Positions 7,496-14,584 are shown, counted from the first letter of the stretch. The stretch is 22,961 nucleotides of DNA from Candidatus Sabulitectum sp. (GCA_029934845.1 JAOZLN010000001.1:1-22961); one strand, 5' to 3'. Notes: generated by a model not told the origin, from the letters alone. Program-made: numbers and translations.

Positions 7496-7539
7496 CCTTC
7501 CGGCCCTGTTGGTGTGTAACAAACACCGAACCCGGAAAG
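7496..7539 (-). promoter_or_regulatory. Candidate S6:S18-type autoregulatory hairpin in the rpsF leader
   Basis: On the minus strand, CTTTCCGG (7539-7532) pairs with CCGGAAGG (7503-7496) over 8 bp with one G-U. Inside it GTT pairs with AAC, and a terminal hairpin GGTGT/ACACC encloses a 7-base loop. The 3' strand has an AGGG bulge beside a CCG trinucleotide. The 3' arm runs into the Shine-Dalgarno AAGGAGG of rpsF, so a stabilised fold would block initiation. Known S6:S18 leader motifs are also hairpins with a CCG on the 3' side of an internal loop. The fold is read by eye, and identity with that motif is inference. Confidence 0.5.
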
Positions 7540-7692
7540 AGACTGACTGAACAGTTCTTTAAGAATCGCATACCGCGATCCGACGCAACAGCGCCCTGCT
7601 TCCGGGCCGGCGACAATTAAAATGTCGCGTTGTCCCCGACTCTGTAGAAGGGGCAAGCAGCCCGCGAATATGCCACCGTAACCCACTGAAGG
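7540..7692 (-). other. Upstream part of rpsF leader or intergenic region, GC-rich with several small hairpins
   Basis: This is the gap between the ATPase stop (7693) and the rpsF hairpin. It holds short perfect inverted repeats (GCGACA/TGTCGC at 7610-7628 and ATCGC/GCGAT at 7565-7579) and no U-tract that would make them a terminator. I found no convincing -35/-10 pair, so whether rpsF is transcribed from here or by read-through from the ATPase is not settled. An open frame crosses it (7459-7686) but resembles nothing. Confidence 0.35.
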
Positions 7693-8844
7693 TCAAGGGG
7701 TGTAAGAAGCAAGCTCTGAAACAAGATCAGAGATACCTAATGCTGTTATTCTTTCATCAAGCCTGAATGTTCTTTCCCCCGGGTGAACCAGGTAAAGTTT
7801 ACTCAGTCCCAGATCTTCCAGTGCAATTCTCATGGATTTAGTTGTACGAATGTTTGAGGCAAGTTTGAACTCAAATCCCAGATTGATGCCCTCAGGGTCA
7901 ATAAGCAGGTCAATTTCGGCTCCGGAATGTGTTCCCCAGAACCAGGCCTTTCTGTCTCCGGTCAGTGATAGAACTTGCTCCAGAGCAAAACCTTCCCATG
8001 ATGCTCCTGCTTTTATATGACTGAGAAGATCTCTGGATGATTGAATTGAGAGAAGAGAATGTAAAATTCCAGAATCCCTGATAAATATCTTGGGAGACCG
8101 CACCTGCCTTTTCTTCATGTTCACATACCATGGCTGCAGCTTTCTAACCATGAAGGTACCACACAGAATGTCCAGGTAGGCTGCTGCAGTTTTTTCTGTT
8201 TCTCCAAGAGATCGGGAGAATTCAGCGGCATTCCATTTCTGGCCGTGATAATGAGCAAGCATGGTCCAGAATTTTCTCATTGCCTCTGGCGGAATTCGAA
8301 AGCCCAGCAGTGGAATGTCCCGTTCAAGAAATGTTCTTGTGAAGTCTTCTCGCCAGCGTATACTGGCCACTTGGCTTTCTGCAAGGAAGGAACGAGGAAA
8401 GCCACCCCTCAACCAGAGATCTCTCCAAGAGTCGTCGGAGACTTCCTGAAGGTTAAAGCCGGACATATCCACAAAACCGATTCTTCCAGCGAGTGTTTCT
8501 GAGACCTCTCTTACTATTTGCGGAGATGAGCTTCCAAGAACTAGAAACCTTGCTTTGCATGATTGATCATCTACCAGAACACGAAGAATCTCATAGAGTT
8601 CAGGCATTCGATGTATTTCATCAAGAACAACCAGGCCACTTAAATCGCCAAGAACCATGATTGGATTTCTGAGAGCAGCCCGATCAATTGGGTTTTCAAG
8701 GTCAAAATGATTTACAGGTTGAACTTGATGAACTGAATGAGCAAGAGTGGTTTTACCACACTGCCTGGGACCAAGAAGAGCCGTGACAGGATTCACTCTA
8801 ATGCTGAACAAAAGTTTGTCTAAAAGTTTTTTTCTTTCTATCAT
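7693..8844 (-). CDS. AAA_14/DUF4143 family ATPase
   Basis: A 383-residue predicted ATPase of the AAA_14-DUF4143 type. The P-loop domain has Walker A GPRQCGKTT (25-33) and Walker B LVVLDEIH (71-78), plus LVLGSSS (101-107) as the sensor-like strand. A winged-helix-like middle (about 190-240) follows. The C-terminal DUF4143 region has a PD-(D/E)xK-like nuclease core: GAEIDLLID (308-316) then FEFK (324-327). All those residues are intact. Family function is not settled; such genes are frequent in accessory and mobile regions, often near toxin-antitoxin genes, as here (mntA/hepT just upstream). ATG 8844 has no Shine-Dalgarno, and the predicted promoter places the transcript start at about the ATG, so it may be leaderless. 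It is followed after 209 bases by rpsF on the same strand. Confidence 0.85.
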   Translation of the reverse strand: MIERKKLLDKLLFSIRVNPVTALLGPRQCGKTTLAHSVHQVQPVNHFDLENPIDRAALRNPIMVLGDLSGLVVLDEIHRMPELYEILRVLVDDQSCKARFLVLGSSSPQIVREVSETLAGRIGFVDMSGFNLQEVSDDSWRDLWLRGGFPRSFLAESQVASIRWREDFTRTFLERDIPLLGFRIPPEAMRKFWTMLAHYHGQKWNAAEFSRSLGETEKTAAAYLDILCGTFMVRKLQPWYVNMKKRQVRSPKIFIRDSGILHSLLSIQSSRDLLSHIKAGASWEGFALEQVLSLTGDRKAWFWGTHSGAEIDLLIDPEGINLGFEFKLASNIRTTKSMRIALEDLGLSKLYLVHPGERTFRLDERITALGISDLVSELASYTP

Positions 8845-8850
8845 GTATTG

Positions 8851-8878
8851 AAAATAACATTGAAATCATGCAAGTCAA
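8851..8878 (-). promoter_or_regulatory. Probable sigma70-type promoter of the ATPase gene
   Basis: On the minus strand TTGACT (8878-8873) is separated by 16 bp from TATTTT (8856-8851). The predicted transcription start, about 7 bases downstream, coincides with the ATG at 8844. The -35 lies in the loop of a long perfect palindrome, and the -10 begins at the outer end of one arm. Confidence 0.45.
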
Positions 8879-8897
8879 GGGCATGATTTCAATGTTA
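8855..8897. repeat. Perfect 17-bp inverted repeat, candidate operator
   Basis: TAACATTGAAATCATGC (8855-8871) is repeated exactly in inverted form at 8881-8897, with a 9-base centre. It covers the last codons and stop of mntA and the spacer of the predicted ATPase promoter. No T-run follows either arm in terminator style, except TTTT that doubles as the -10 region on the minus strand. An operator for a dimeric repressor is the simplest reading; an attenuator or recombination site is possible. Confidence 0.7.
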
Positions 8898-9239
8898 ATC
8901 TACCAGAGTTATTGCTGTGTTGTCGCGAACTAATTCATGAATAGCACACACCACACCATCCCTGATGATCTGTTCAAGCAGTTCTCTGTTTGAAACAGAG
9001 CTGTATCGCAGCAGGTCAACTTCAAATGGAACAACAGATTGATGAATTTGCTCAACTAGAATTGCCTGATCTGATAAAGTCAGCTTATCCCCGAACAGAG
9101 CAAGATCGATATCAGAAGTGGGAGTAAATGTATTGATAGCCCGGGAACCGAACAGTACTGTCTGTTCAACTCGCGGGTTGGCGGCTAACATGTTGATTAT
9201 GATGTTTTTGTACCTGCTGTTTAACCTGTCAGTTTTCAT
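8895..9239 (-). CDS. mntA: MNT-type minimal nucleotidyltransferase, MntA-like antitoxin
   Basis: A 114-residue minimal nucleotidyltransferase. It carries G31-S32, then exactly ten residues, then D43-I-D45, matching the GSX10DXD motif of MntA antitoxins; the third carboxylate is likely D75 in FEVDLL. In characterised type VII HEPN/MNT pairs, MntA adds AMP units to a tyrosine of the HepT toxin and so silences it. The gene overlaps the 3' end of the HEPN-like gene by 11 bp in the usual toxin-first order, so translation is probably coupled; only weak GGAA lies ahead of ATG 9239. Its stop is inside the palindrome that precedes the ATPase. All motif residues are intact, whereas the partner reading frame is broken. 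Confidence 0.82.
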   Translation of the reverse strand: MKTDRLNSRYKNIIINMLAANPRVEQTVLFGSRAINTFTPTSDIDLALFGDKLTLSDQAILVEQIHQSVVPFEVDLLRYSSVSNRELLEQIIRDGVVCAIHELVRDNTAITLVD

Positions 9240-9662
9240 GTAGTCTTTGTTCCAGCTGATTGTGTATGGCAGTCAACAGCGGGTAATAATAGTTTGTAAT
9301 TAACCGTTCCGCTTCAAGAGCTGTTTCTTCTTCATAAGTATGGCTGAGAAGGTTTCGCTTGAGCAGGGCATCAAGAAATAACTCGCAATTTTCTTCGCTT
9401 ACAAATTCAAGCTCAAAGCTTTTTCGAATTACCTGTCGTGGGCTTTTCAAGTCATAACCCTCATACAATAGCAGGTCTATTAAAGTATTCCAGGAAAGTT
9501 CAAAAGTATATCCGAAAATTTGAATCAGCCCGGCTCGTTCCAGAACCGAGAATTCTTTTTTACCGCAGGCAAGCTGTGAGCCAACGCCCTGGTGAAATGA
9601 TCAAATCTTTGTTGCCATCTGGTTTCATCAATGGTGTTAATTGCAGCTCTCCTTACCCGCAT
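9229..9662 (-). pseudogene. hepT: HepT-like HEPN toxin (HI0074/NTase substrate-binding family), frameshifted
   Basis: Read from ATG 9662, the frame gives NTIDETRWQQRFDHFTRALA and then AVKKN before hitting a stop. The frame one base off continues the family pattern: EFSVLERAGLIQIFGYTFEL, then LLLYEGYDLKSPRQVIRKSF, ending at 9229. The two parts join if the run of six A (plus-strand T run 9556-9561) is read as seven, giving about 144 residues, normal for the family. The distal 79-residue part alone could be initiated at TTG 9468. It contains RNLLSHTY, the RX4HXY motif of HepT, where R and H form the RNase site and Y is the target of MntA. So toxin motifs are intact but disconnected from the N-terminal helices. 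A real mutation, a phase-variable tract or an assembly error are all possible. Confidence 0.78.
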
Positions 9663-9674
9663 ATTTAATACATT

Positions 9675-9719
9675 TGTCACTGCGATGATATTTTACGCAA
9701 GGAATCGATGCCAGTGACA
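9675..9719. repeat. 8-bp inverted repeat upstream of hepT
   Basis: TGTCACTG (9675-9682) and CAGTGACA (9712-9719) are exact inverted copies 29 bp apart, just ahead of the hepT start. A -35-like TTGCGT (minus strand, 9700-9695) falls between them, but I see no matching -10. Could be an operator for toxin-antitoxin autoregulation; the arms are short, so this is weak. Confidence 0.3.
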
Positions 9720-9770
9720 GGGGCAAGTGCTGCGGTTTCAAATCAAGTTTGTTATCTAAAAGGGAAGTGG

Positions 9771-9800
9771 AAAAAGGGGGCAGCGTTTGCTGCCCCCTTT
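9771..9800 (-). terminator. Rho-independent terminator of the downstream C25 peptidase gene
   Basis: A perfect 12-bp stem (9773-9784 with 9789-9800, AAAGGGGGCAGC/GCTGCCCCCTTT) with a 4-base loop is followed on the minus strand by TTTTT. It lies 23 bp past the stop of the peptidase gene at 9823. Confidence 0.9.
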
Positions 9801-9897
9801 CTGGTATCTGTGTAACTTTACCTTAGTGAAGAATCACTGCCTGGGTGGAAACGGTGCCTGCCACGGTTGTAAGGCGTACGAAGTACACTCCACTGGA
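9771..9897. repeat. Duplicated 3' tail block, copy 1 (terminator plus last codons)
   Basis: This block, comprising the terminator, the spacer GGTATCTGTGTAACTT and the last 25 or so codons of the peptidase gene, matches 12182-12307 closely. By eye, about 12 differences are seen over the roughly 95 bases downstream of the stem. The similarity drops sharply past CCACTGGA (ends at 9897). Confidence 0.75.
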
Positions 9898-12057
9898 AAC
9901 TGAATTACCGCTTGAATCTCTGCAATTCCAAACGGTCTGTACCTCACCACCGTTTTCAGTGTCAACTGGAATAGTTTCTACAATTCTTCCAGAGACATCA
10001 AAAAAGTCAAGTATTGCAGACTCTCCGGGGGGCACAGAACAGTATATTGAAAGGGAACCGGTGCAGGGTGAAGACCCCAGACGAAGTTCTGTGTTGAAAT
10101 TCAGAGCAGTATTCTCTGATTCTTCCAGCGAAGTAACGTCCTGATAAAGATAGGGGTACATATTGAAGGCTGTTGCTGTTACATACACATCTGAAACCCC
10201 ACCAAAATCTGGAATGGTAAAGGAAACATTACCCGATGCATCCGAGTAATCTGATTCCATCCAGGCACCGGAAGATGCTTCGTATGTTTTTACAGCTACC
10301 AGAGCTCCTTCCAGAGGAGATCCATCTGCAGTTACAGAATAAGTAAATGTGCCTGGGACAACAGGAACAGGATGAGCTACTGTAACAACTGCAAGCGGGG
10401 CAGTATCGTAATAAATATCCATTTCCGGGCAGCCGAAAAGCATATGCATGTGATTGTTGTCTACCCCGGAGGAACCATAGTAGTTATACACTTCATTTTT
10501 CGACCAGTCTGTAACGGCACCCATGTGCCGGACTTCCTCCTGGAAATAGCCCTTAAATATCCATTTCACAAGAGAATCAGCTGCACCGTAAGGGCTGTTT
10601 GTTGTGGGCCCCATTGCTCCGATTGCACCTCTGGGATCACCTATGGAGCCTTCACCCATAAGCGCTTCGCAGAAGCAGTAGTTCCCGTCGAACATTCCAA
10701 CCTGGCAGGCTACAAGAGCAAACCAGGGCAGTTTGCGCCCGTTCTGAAGCGCCGCAATATCTCCAATATCGAAGGTTGGAGGAAAGATCGTTGTAACATT
10801 ACCGTGTCCACAGTGGCCCAGTATTGAAATTCCTTCATTAATGGCTTCTGAAAGATTAGCAACTGTTGGGGTGATACCACCATTTGCACAGAGCCATGTT
10901 GCATCCATACCGGCGGCCATCATGTATTCCATGTAGTCCCATGAATTTTCAGTAAACTCGGTGTGGCCAAGGCTTACTCCATTTTGAAACCAGCTTTCCC
11001 CTGTTTCATATGGCTCCATCTCATGCTGAACTATCTTCCACGCCTCATACTGAAGATCCAGACTTGTCTCTCCGGAAAGTCGTCCAACATGAATACTTGG
11101 AACGCATCCGGAGCCAATGACACCGTATATATTGTCGGCTGAATGGCCGTTGTAGACCGGTGACGGGACCATATCAGAGTCTCCCACCAGCAAAATGTAC
11201 TCAGGTGGAACCGGCCAGGTGTTAAAGGCATTTTCGATGTATGCATCTATCTCGGTTGCTGTTGTTCCGATTTCCGGGATAACCGCAGTAACAACTTCAA
11301 ATCCCTTCCTGTTCTTCCAGTCGATAAGTTCACTTACAGTATCGATTCCGTCCTGCGTGGATATTACCAGGTAGCAGCCGTCAACGGCATTTCCAGATTC
11401 TGTGAAGCCAATCACTTCTTCATAGAAAGGAAGAAAACTTCTTGTAATACCGGAGCTTATTACCTGTAACTCATTCTGACCTGAGTTTTCACCTGCAAAG
11501 AATCTCACAGTCAGTGATGTGGTGATCTCAAGGGCTCCAGTTTCAGGATTCCAGCTGGCTGGGATAAAACCAACTCTGGCGACCCTGATGTCTCTCAGAA
11601 TTTCAACCGATTCAATTGAAACAGCAGATTGAGGCCAGGATAATGAGCCTGTGTAAAATTCTGAATTAACCTTCTCTTCTGCCCTTGGTTGTTCTCTTAT
11701 GGGAAGAGGCTGAAAGGGAACAATATAGTCGGGCATATTAATTACAAATGATTCACTGTCAAGTATTTCGTACCCAATGGTTCCCGTGTTGGGAACCTGG
11801 ATCATTCTTCGTAGAACCGGTATGTCAGGAAATCCCGGAACGGCAGATAGCCCTTCTTCCGGTATTCGCAGGATTAAACCTGAACCTGCTTCCTCGGTCT
11901 CCAGTGATTTCAGGTTAAACTCAACGGTAATTCCCCTGGAATCAGCAACAATCAGTTCACATCCGTCCCCGGCCCGGGAATTGCTGTACAAAGTATCCGC
12001 AAAAGAGAAACTGACAAGAATAATTACTGGAAGAATGAGTTTTACCATTTGAGACAT
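9823..12057 (-). CDS. Secreted C25 (gingipain-like) cysteine peptidase with FlgD/T9SS-like C-terminal tail
   Basis: A 744-residue exported protease. A signal peptide (hydrophobic 5-20, ending SFA-D) leads into a propeptide-like beta region (about 25-215). The C25 domain then runs from CYLVIST (228) through YILLVGDSD (287-295) and HVGRLSGE (323-330) to the catalytic pair, H418 in GHCGHG and C451 in ALVACQVG. An Ig-like domain follows (about 560-640), and last a FlgD-like/T9SS-type sorting tail with FFDVSGRIVET and SGVYFVRLTT. Gingipain-family proteins cleave external proteins and cross the outer membrane by type IX secretion, with the tail removed or anchored; that route is inference here. CAGGAGG precedes ATG 12057 by 6 bases. 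An alternating TA run (12092-12102) lies upstream, in a 124-base gap before the next terminator. Paralogue of the gene at 12233; target unknown. Confidence 0.87.
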   Translation of the reverse strand: MSQMVKLILPVIILVSFSFADTLYSNSRAGDGCELIVADSRGITVEFNLKSLETEEAGSGLILRIPEEGLSAVPGFPDIPVLRRMIQVPNTGTIGYEILDSESFVINMPDYIVPFQPLPIREQPRAEEKVNSEFYTGSLSWPQSAVSIESVEILRDIRVARVGFIPASWNPETGALEITTSLTVRFFAGENSGQNELQVISSGITRSFLPFYEEVIGFTESGNAVDGCYLVISTQDGIDTVSELIDWKNRKGFEVVTAVIPEIGTTATEIDAYIENAFNTWPVPPEYILLVGDSDMVPSPVYNGHSADNIYGVIGSGCVPSIHVGRLSGETSLDLQYEAWKIVQHEMEPYETGESWFQNGVSLGHTEFTENSWDYMEYMMAAGMDATWLCANGGITPTVANLSEAINEGISILGHCGHGNVTTIFPPTFDIGDIAALQNGRKLPWFALVACQVGMFDGNYCFCEALMGEGSIGDPRGAIGAMGPTTNSPYGAADSLVKWIFKGYFQEEVRHMGAVTDWSKNEVYNYYGSSGVDNNHMHMLFGCPEMDIYYDTAPLAVVTVAHPVPVVPGTFTYSVTADGSPLEGALVAVKTYEASSGAWMESDYSDASGNVSFTIPDFGGVSDVYVTATAFNMYPYLYQDVTSLEESENTALNFNTELRLGSSPCTGSLSIYCSVPPGESAILDFFDVSGRIVETIPVDTENGGEVQTVWNCRDSSGNSVSSGVYFVRLTTVAGTVSTQAVILH

Positions 12058-12181
12058 TTCAACCTCCTGAAAGTAGATGCTTCTTAATCTGTATATATAT
12101 ATCTTTCATTGTGGAAAAGAAACACCGGCCAGACTCTCTTTGGCGGAAACAATCGCTGGAACATCGAAAGAGAAAGCAGAC

Positions 12182-12212
12182 AAAAAAGGGGGCAGCAAAC
12201 GCTGCCCCCTTT
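12182..12212 (-). terminator. Rho-independent terminator of the upstream C25 peptidase gene
   Basis: A perfect 12-bp stem (12185-12196 with 12201-12212) is identical to that at 9771-9800, but with the 4-base loop in opposite orientation (AAAC here, GTTT there on the plus strand). On the minus strand it is followed by TTTTTT. It lies 20 bp past the stop of the gene at 12233. Confidence 0.9.
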
Positions 12213-12307
12213 CGGTATCTGTGTAACTTAACCTAGCGAAGAACCATTGCCTGAGTGGAAACGGTGCCTGCTGCGGTTGTAAGTCGAACGAAGTAAACAC
12301 CACTGGA
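12182..12307. repeat. Duplicated 3' tail block, copy 2 (terminator plus last codons)
   Basis: Partner of 9771-9897. The match covers the terminator, the spacer after it and the codons for the YFVRLTT...GTVSTQA end of the protein, then stops at CCACTGGA (ends at 12307). The peptidase domains outside this block share motifs but little obvious DNA identity. Confidence 0.75.
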
Positions 12308-14518
12308 GATGTTCTCCGGTGTCCAGCTTACGGAGTGGTTACCGGCAGCTACTTCTTCGTTAACCAGTGTATCTACAGTACGGCCGGAGAGGTCGAACAC
12401 CTGAACGGTGGCATGACCTGCAGCCGGTGTAGAGAAGTTAAGTGCAGCGGTGCCATGTATGGGGTTGGAGGAAATGGCAACGCCCAGTGTAAAGGTTTCT
12501 ATTCCTTCGGAAGAGTTGTCTGTTGCTGTTGGGTAGACATCGATCTGAGCGGCAACAGGACCGTAGTTGTGAAGTCTTGCTCCTGTGTAGAGGTGAGTGC
12601 TGCTGGCAGGGACATTAACAGAGAAGGAAGCCTGTCCACTGCCGTTTGTTGTTGCTGTTTCAAAGAAGGTAATTGTACTTTCGCCGTCAATACCATCTGA
12701 AAGTGCTACAGTCGCCCCACTTATAGGGGAACCGCCACTTGTAACAGTCATTGTTATCGTCTGCGAACCGGGGTTAACCATTCCGGGGTTGCAGGCAATA
12801 TCAAGGTTTGTGGGGTTGGCTGTGTCGTTGGTGAAGATCTCCATTGCAGGGTCACCGAACCAGATGTACATCTTGGCGTTGGATATACCGATTGAGCCAT
12901 GATTTGCAATGATCCAGACGGCTGCATCATTAAGGGTTTCCCCAACATTGTAGTTACCACTGTCGTAGAGACCCAGGTAGATCTGTTTCATGTAGTCGTG
13001 GTTGGGTATTGTGTAGGACGGCTGAGTGGCAGCAAGGTTACCGCTTGCTCCGTTGTTATCCCAGGCGTAACTTTCAGCAAGACATTCACTGGAATTCTGG
13101 TACTTGCCGCAGTTACAGGCAATGCCCCATACCGGAGGAAGGAAGGTGTTTGTGAGAGACTGAATGTTGGTTTTTGACCATGTGCCTGGAGCACTCCATG
13201 CCCAGATGGCATCATCTCCGTGGCCTCTGTATCCAACGGAACCCACACCACTGTTGAACCAGCTTTCAACCATTGCGTTTGTTCCACCCTCTGGAGGATA
13301 GATCTTCCAGAAATTCATGTTTGTAGCGTAGCTTGCAGCAGCAATCTCGTTGCAGCACTGTGTGTACTTGCCTGGGTACTGTTCCTGGTGAGCAGCAAGA
13401 ACGGTTGTGCTGGGAATGATGCCTGTGGTGTTGGAGTCGTCGAAACTGTATCTGTAGTAACCATCAATGATCTTGTTGACCTGTGTGGTGATCTGAGCAG
13501 AGTTACCTGTAAGACGGCCTACTGCAACTTCTGGTGTAAGGTCGGTGCCCACAAGGCAGGCATACCAGAAGTCTCCAATAATGCCCCCGTCGCTGTAGCT
13601 GGGGAGTGCGTTATAGTCACCGGCGATCATTGCGAAACGGGTCATGCTTGTATCGTAGTGATCTGCAATCGCGGCTTTAATAGCGCCTGTGGAAGCAGAG
13701 CTTGCGAATGATTCAACAGCAACCTCATATCCAATACCCTGGTAGAATTCTACCAGAGGCATAATGGCAGTGAGGTTGGCGTCTACAGTAACAAACACAT
13801 ACTCAGCAGCGGCAGCGTCGGTTGGTGAAGAAGCGGCAGCATCAACCATGTTGTAGTTGATGAGCATTCTTTCCGCACTGTTTCTTACTGTTTCAGTGGA
13901 AGAATAAGCAATAGCATCCACTGATCCTGAGAAGTCGATTCTAACTCTGAGAGTTCTTGCGACCATCAGTTCGCCTGTGGCGGGATTGAATCTGAAGGGG
14001 TTGGCAAGAAGCTTATCAGTGCTGATTCCGCCCCAGGTGCCGGGGCTTACCGCTTCAGCCCAGCTGGCTGGAAGGAAACTGTTTGTTCCGTATGCCACAT
14101 CATTCTGACGGAATGCGAAGGGGTTGTGAGGCATATCAATTTCCGGGGTCTGAACAGGAACAAGGTTGATACCGGAGAAAGTTGTGTATTCCACATTCTC
14201 AATTGTAACTACTGCACTGGTACCAAAGGGAATTGCAAACATCTGGCCTACATTAGGGACTTCAGGAAGGCCGATCTCTGTCTGAGAATAAACACCTGGA
14301 AGGTTAATGCTGTCCCAGGCTGTGCCTCCGGCAACCGTTTTGCCAAGCCAGAAGCCGGGAACTGTGATCTCGACAATAACATGGCTGGCATCGGACTCAA
14401 CCAGGTTTACAGAACATTCTTCACCAGGTTGACCACCCAGTGACTGCCAGTCAAAGTCGCCCTGGAGGGCAAACGAAGCCGCGGCGAAAACCATGGCCAA
14501 TAAAAAAGTGATTCTCAT
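12233..14518 (-). CDS. Secreted C25 (gingipain-like) cysteine peptidase with FlgD/T9SS-like C-terminal tail
   Basis: A 761-residue exported protease, second member of the tandem pair. The signal peptide is MRITFLLAMVFAAASFA. A beta-rich pro-region (about 20-235) includes RFNPATGELMVARTLRVRI, a strand pattern common ahead of C25 domains. The catalytic domain has MIAGDYNALP (297-306), EVAVGRLTG (330-338), H433 in YRGHGDD and C468 in WGIACNCG, the expected His/Cys pair. Near its end is the IWFGDPAMEIF motif. An Ig-like segment (about 585-665) and the sorting tail with VFDLSGRTVDTLV and SGVYFVRLTTAAG close the protein. ATG 14518 has AGGAG about 10 bases upstream. It has its own terminator and a candidate promoter, so it is probably monocistronic. 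Differences from its neighbour in the pro-region suggest distinct targets. Confidence 0.87.
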   Translation of the reverse strand: MRITFLLAMVFAAASFALQGDFDWQSLGGQPGEECSVNLVESDASHVIVEITVPGFWLGKTVAGGTAWDSINLPGVYSQTEIGLPEVPNVGQMFAIPFGTSAVVTIENVEYTTFSGINLVPVQTPEIDMPHNPFAFRQNDVAYGTNSFLPASWAEAVSPGTWGGISTDKLLANPFRFNPATGELMVARTLRVRIDFSGSVDAIAYSSTETVRNSAERMLINYNMVDAAASSPTDAAAAEYVFVTVDANLTAIMPLVEFYQGIGYEVAVESFASSASTGAIKAAIADHYDTSMTRFAMIAGDYNALPSYSDGGIIGDFWYACLVGTDLTPEVAVGRLTGNSAQITTQVNKIIDGYYRYSFDDSNTTGIIPSTTVLAAHQEQYPGKYTQCCNEIAAASYATNMNFWKIYPPEGGTNAMVESWFNSGVGSVGYRGHGDDAIWAWSAPGTWSKTNIQSLTNTFLPPVWGIACNCGKYQNSSECLAESYAWDNNGASGNLAATQPSYTIPNHDYMKQIYLGLYDSGNYNVGETLNDAAVWIIANHGSIGISNAKMYIWFGDPAMEIFTNDTANPTNLDIACNPGMVNPGSQTITMTVTSGGSPISGATVALSDGIDGESTITFFETATTNGSGQASFSVNVPASSTHLYTGARLHNYGPVAAQIDVYPTATDNSSEGIETFTLGVAISSNPIHGTAALNFSTPAAGHATVQVFDLSGRTVDTLVNEEVAAGNHSVSWTPENISSGVYFVRLTTAAGTVSTQAMVLR

Positions 14519-14556
14519 GCTCAGGTATCTCCTCTCGGATTTGCGTGCGGAAAAAT

Positions 14557-14584
14557 ACTTTAACTCAAGCTAATCGTACGGCAA
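14557..14584 (-). promoter_or_regulatory. Candidate promoter of the C25 peptidase gene at 12233-14518
   Basis: On the minus strand TTGCCG (14584-14579) and TAAAGT (14562-14557) are 16 bp apart, about 40 bases upstream of ATG 14518. Each hexamer matches the sigma70 consensus at four of six positions, so support is modest. The region is divergent with the promoter of the plus-strand barrel gene. Confidence 0.3.

Noticed and set aside
7492..7540. Possible SRP (4.5S) RNA, because CCGGAAGGAGG recalls the conserved CCGGAAGGAAGC of domain IV
   Set aside because: The matching internal loops of domain IV are absent, the segment overlaps the rpsF ribosome-binding site, and the flanks do not form the long rod of 4.5S RNA.
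7459..7686. A 75-codon open frame on the minus strand across the rpsF leader
   Set aside because: It resembles no family, runs into rpsF in another frame, has no good ribosome-binding site, and the region is better explained by leader RNA structure.
9571..9580. A 2-base CA duplication (plus strand TGTG at 9575-9578) as the cause of the hepT frameshift
   Set aside because: Removing CA also rejoins the frames, but a single-base change in the six-base homopolymer at 9556-9561 gives a better family-like junction and is the simpler event. It remains a secondary possibility.
12092..12102. Alternating TA run upstream of the first C25 peptidase gene
   Set aside because: It is only 11 bases long. 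It may contribute to a promoter -10, but no convincing -35 at the right spacing was found, so it was not listed as a feature.
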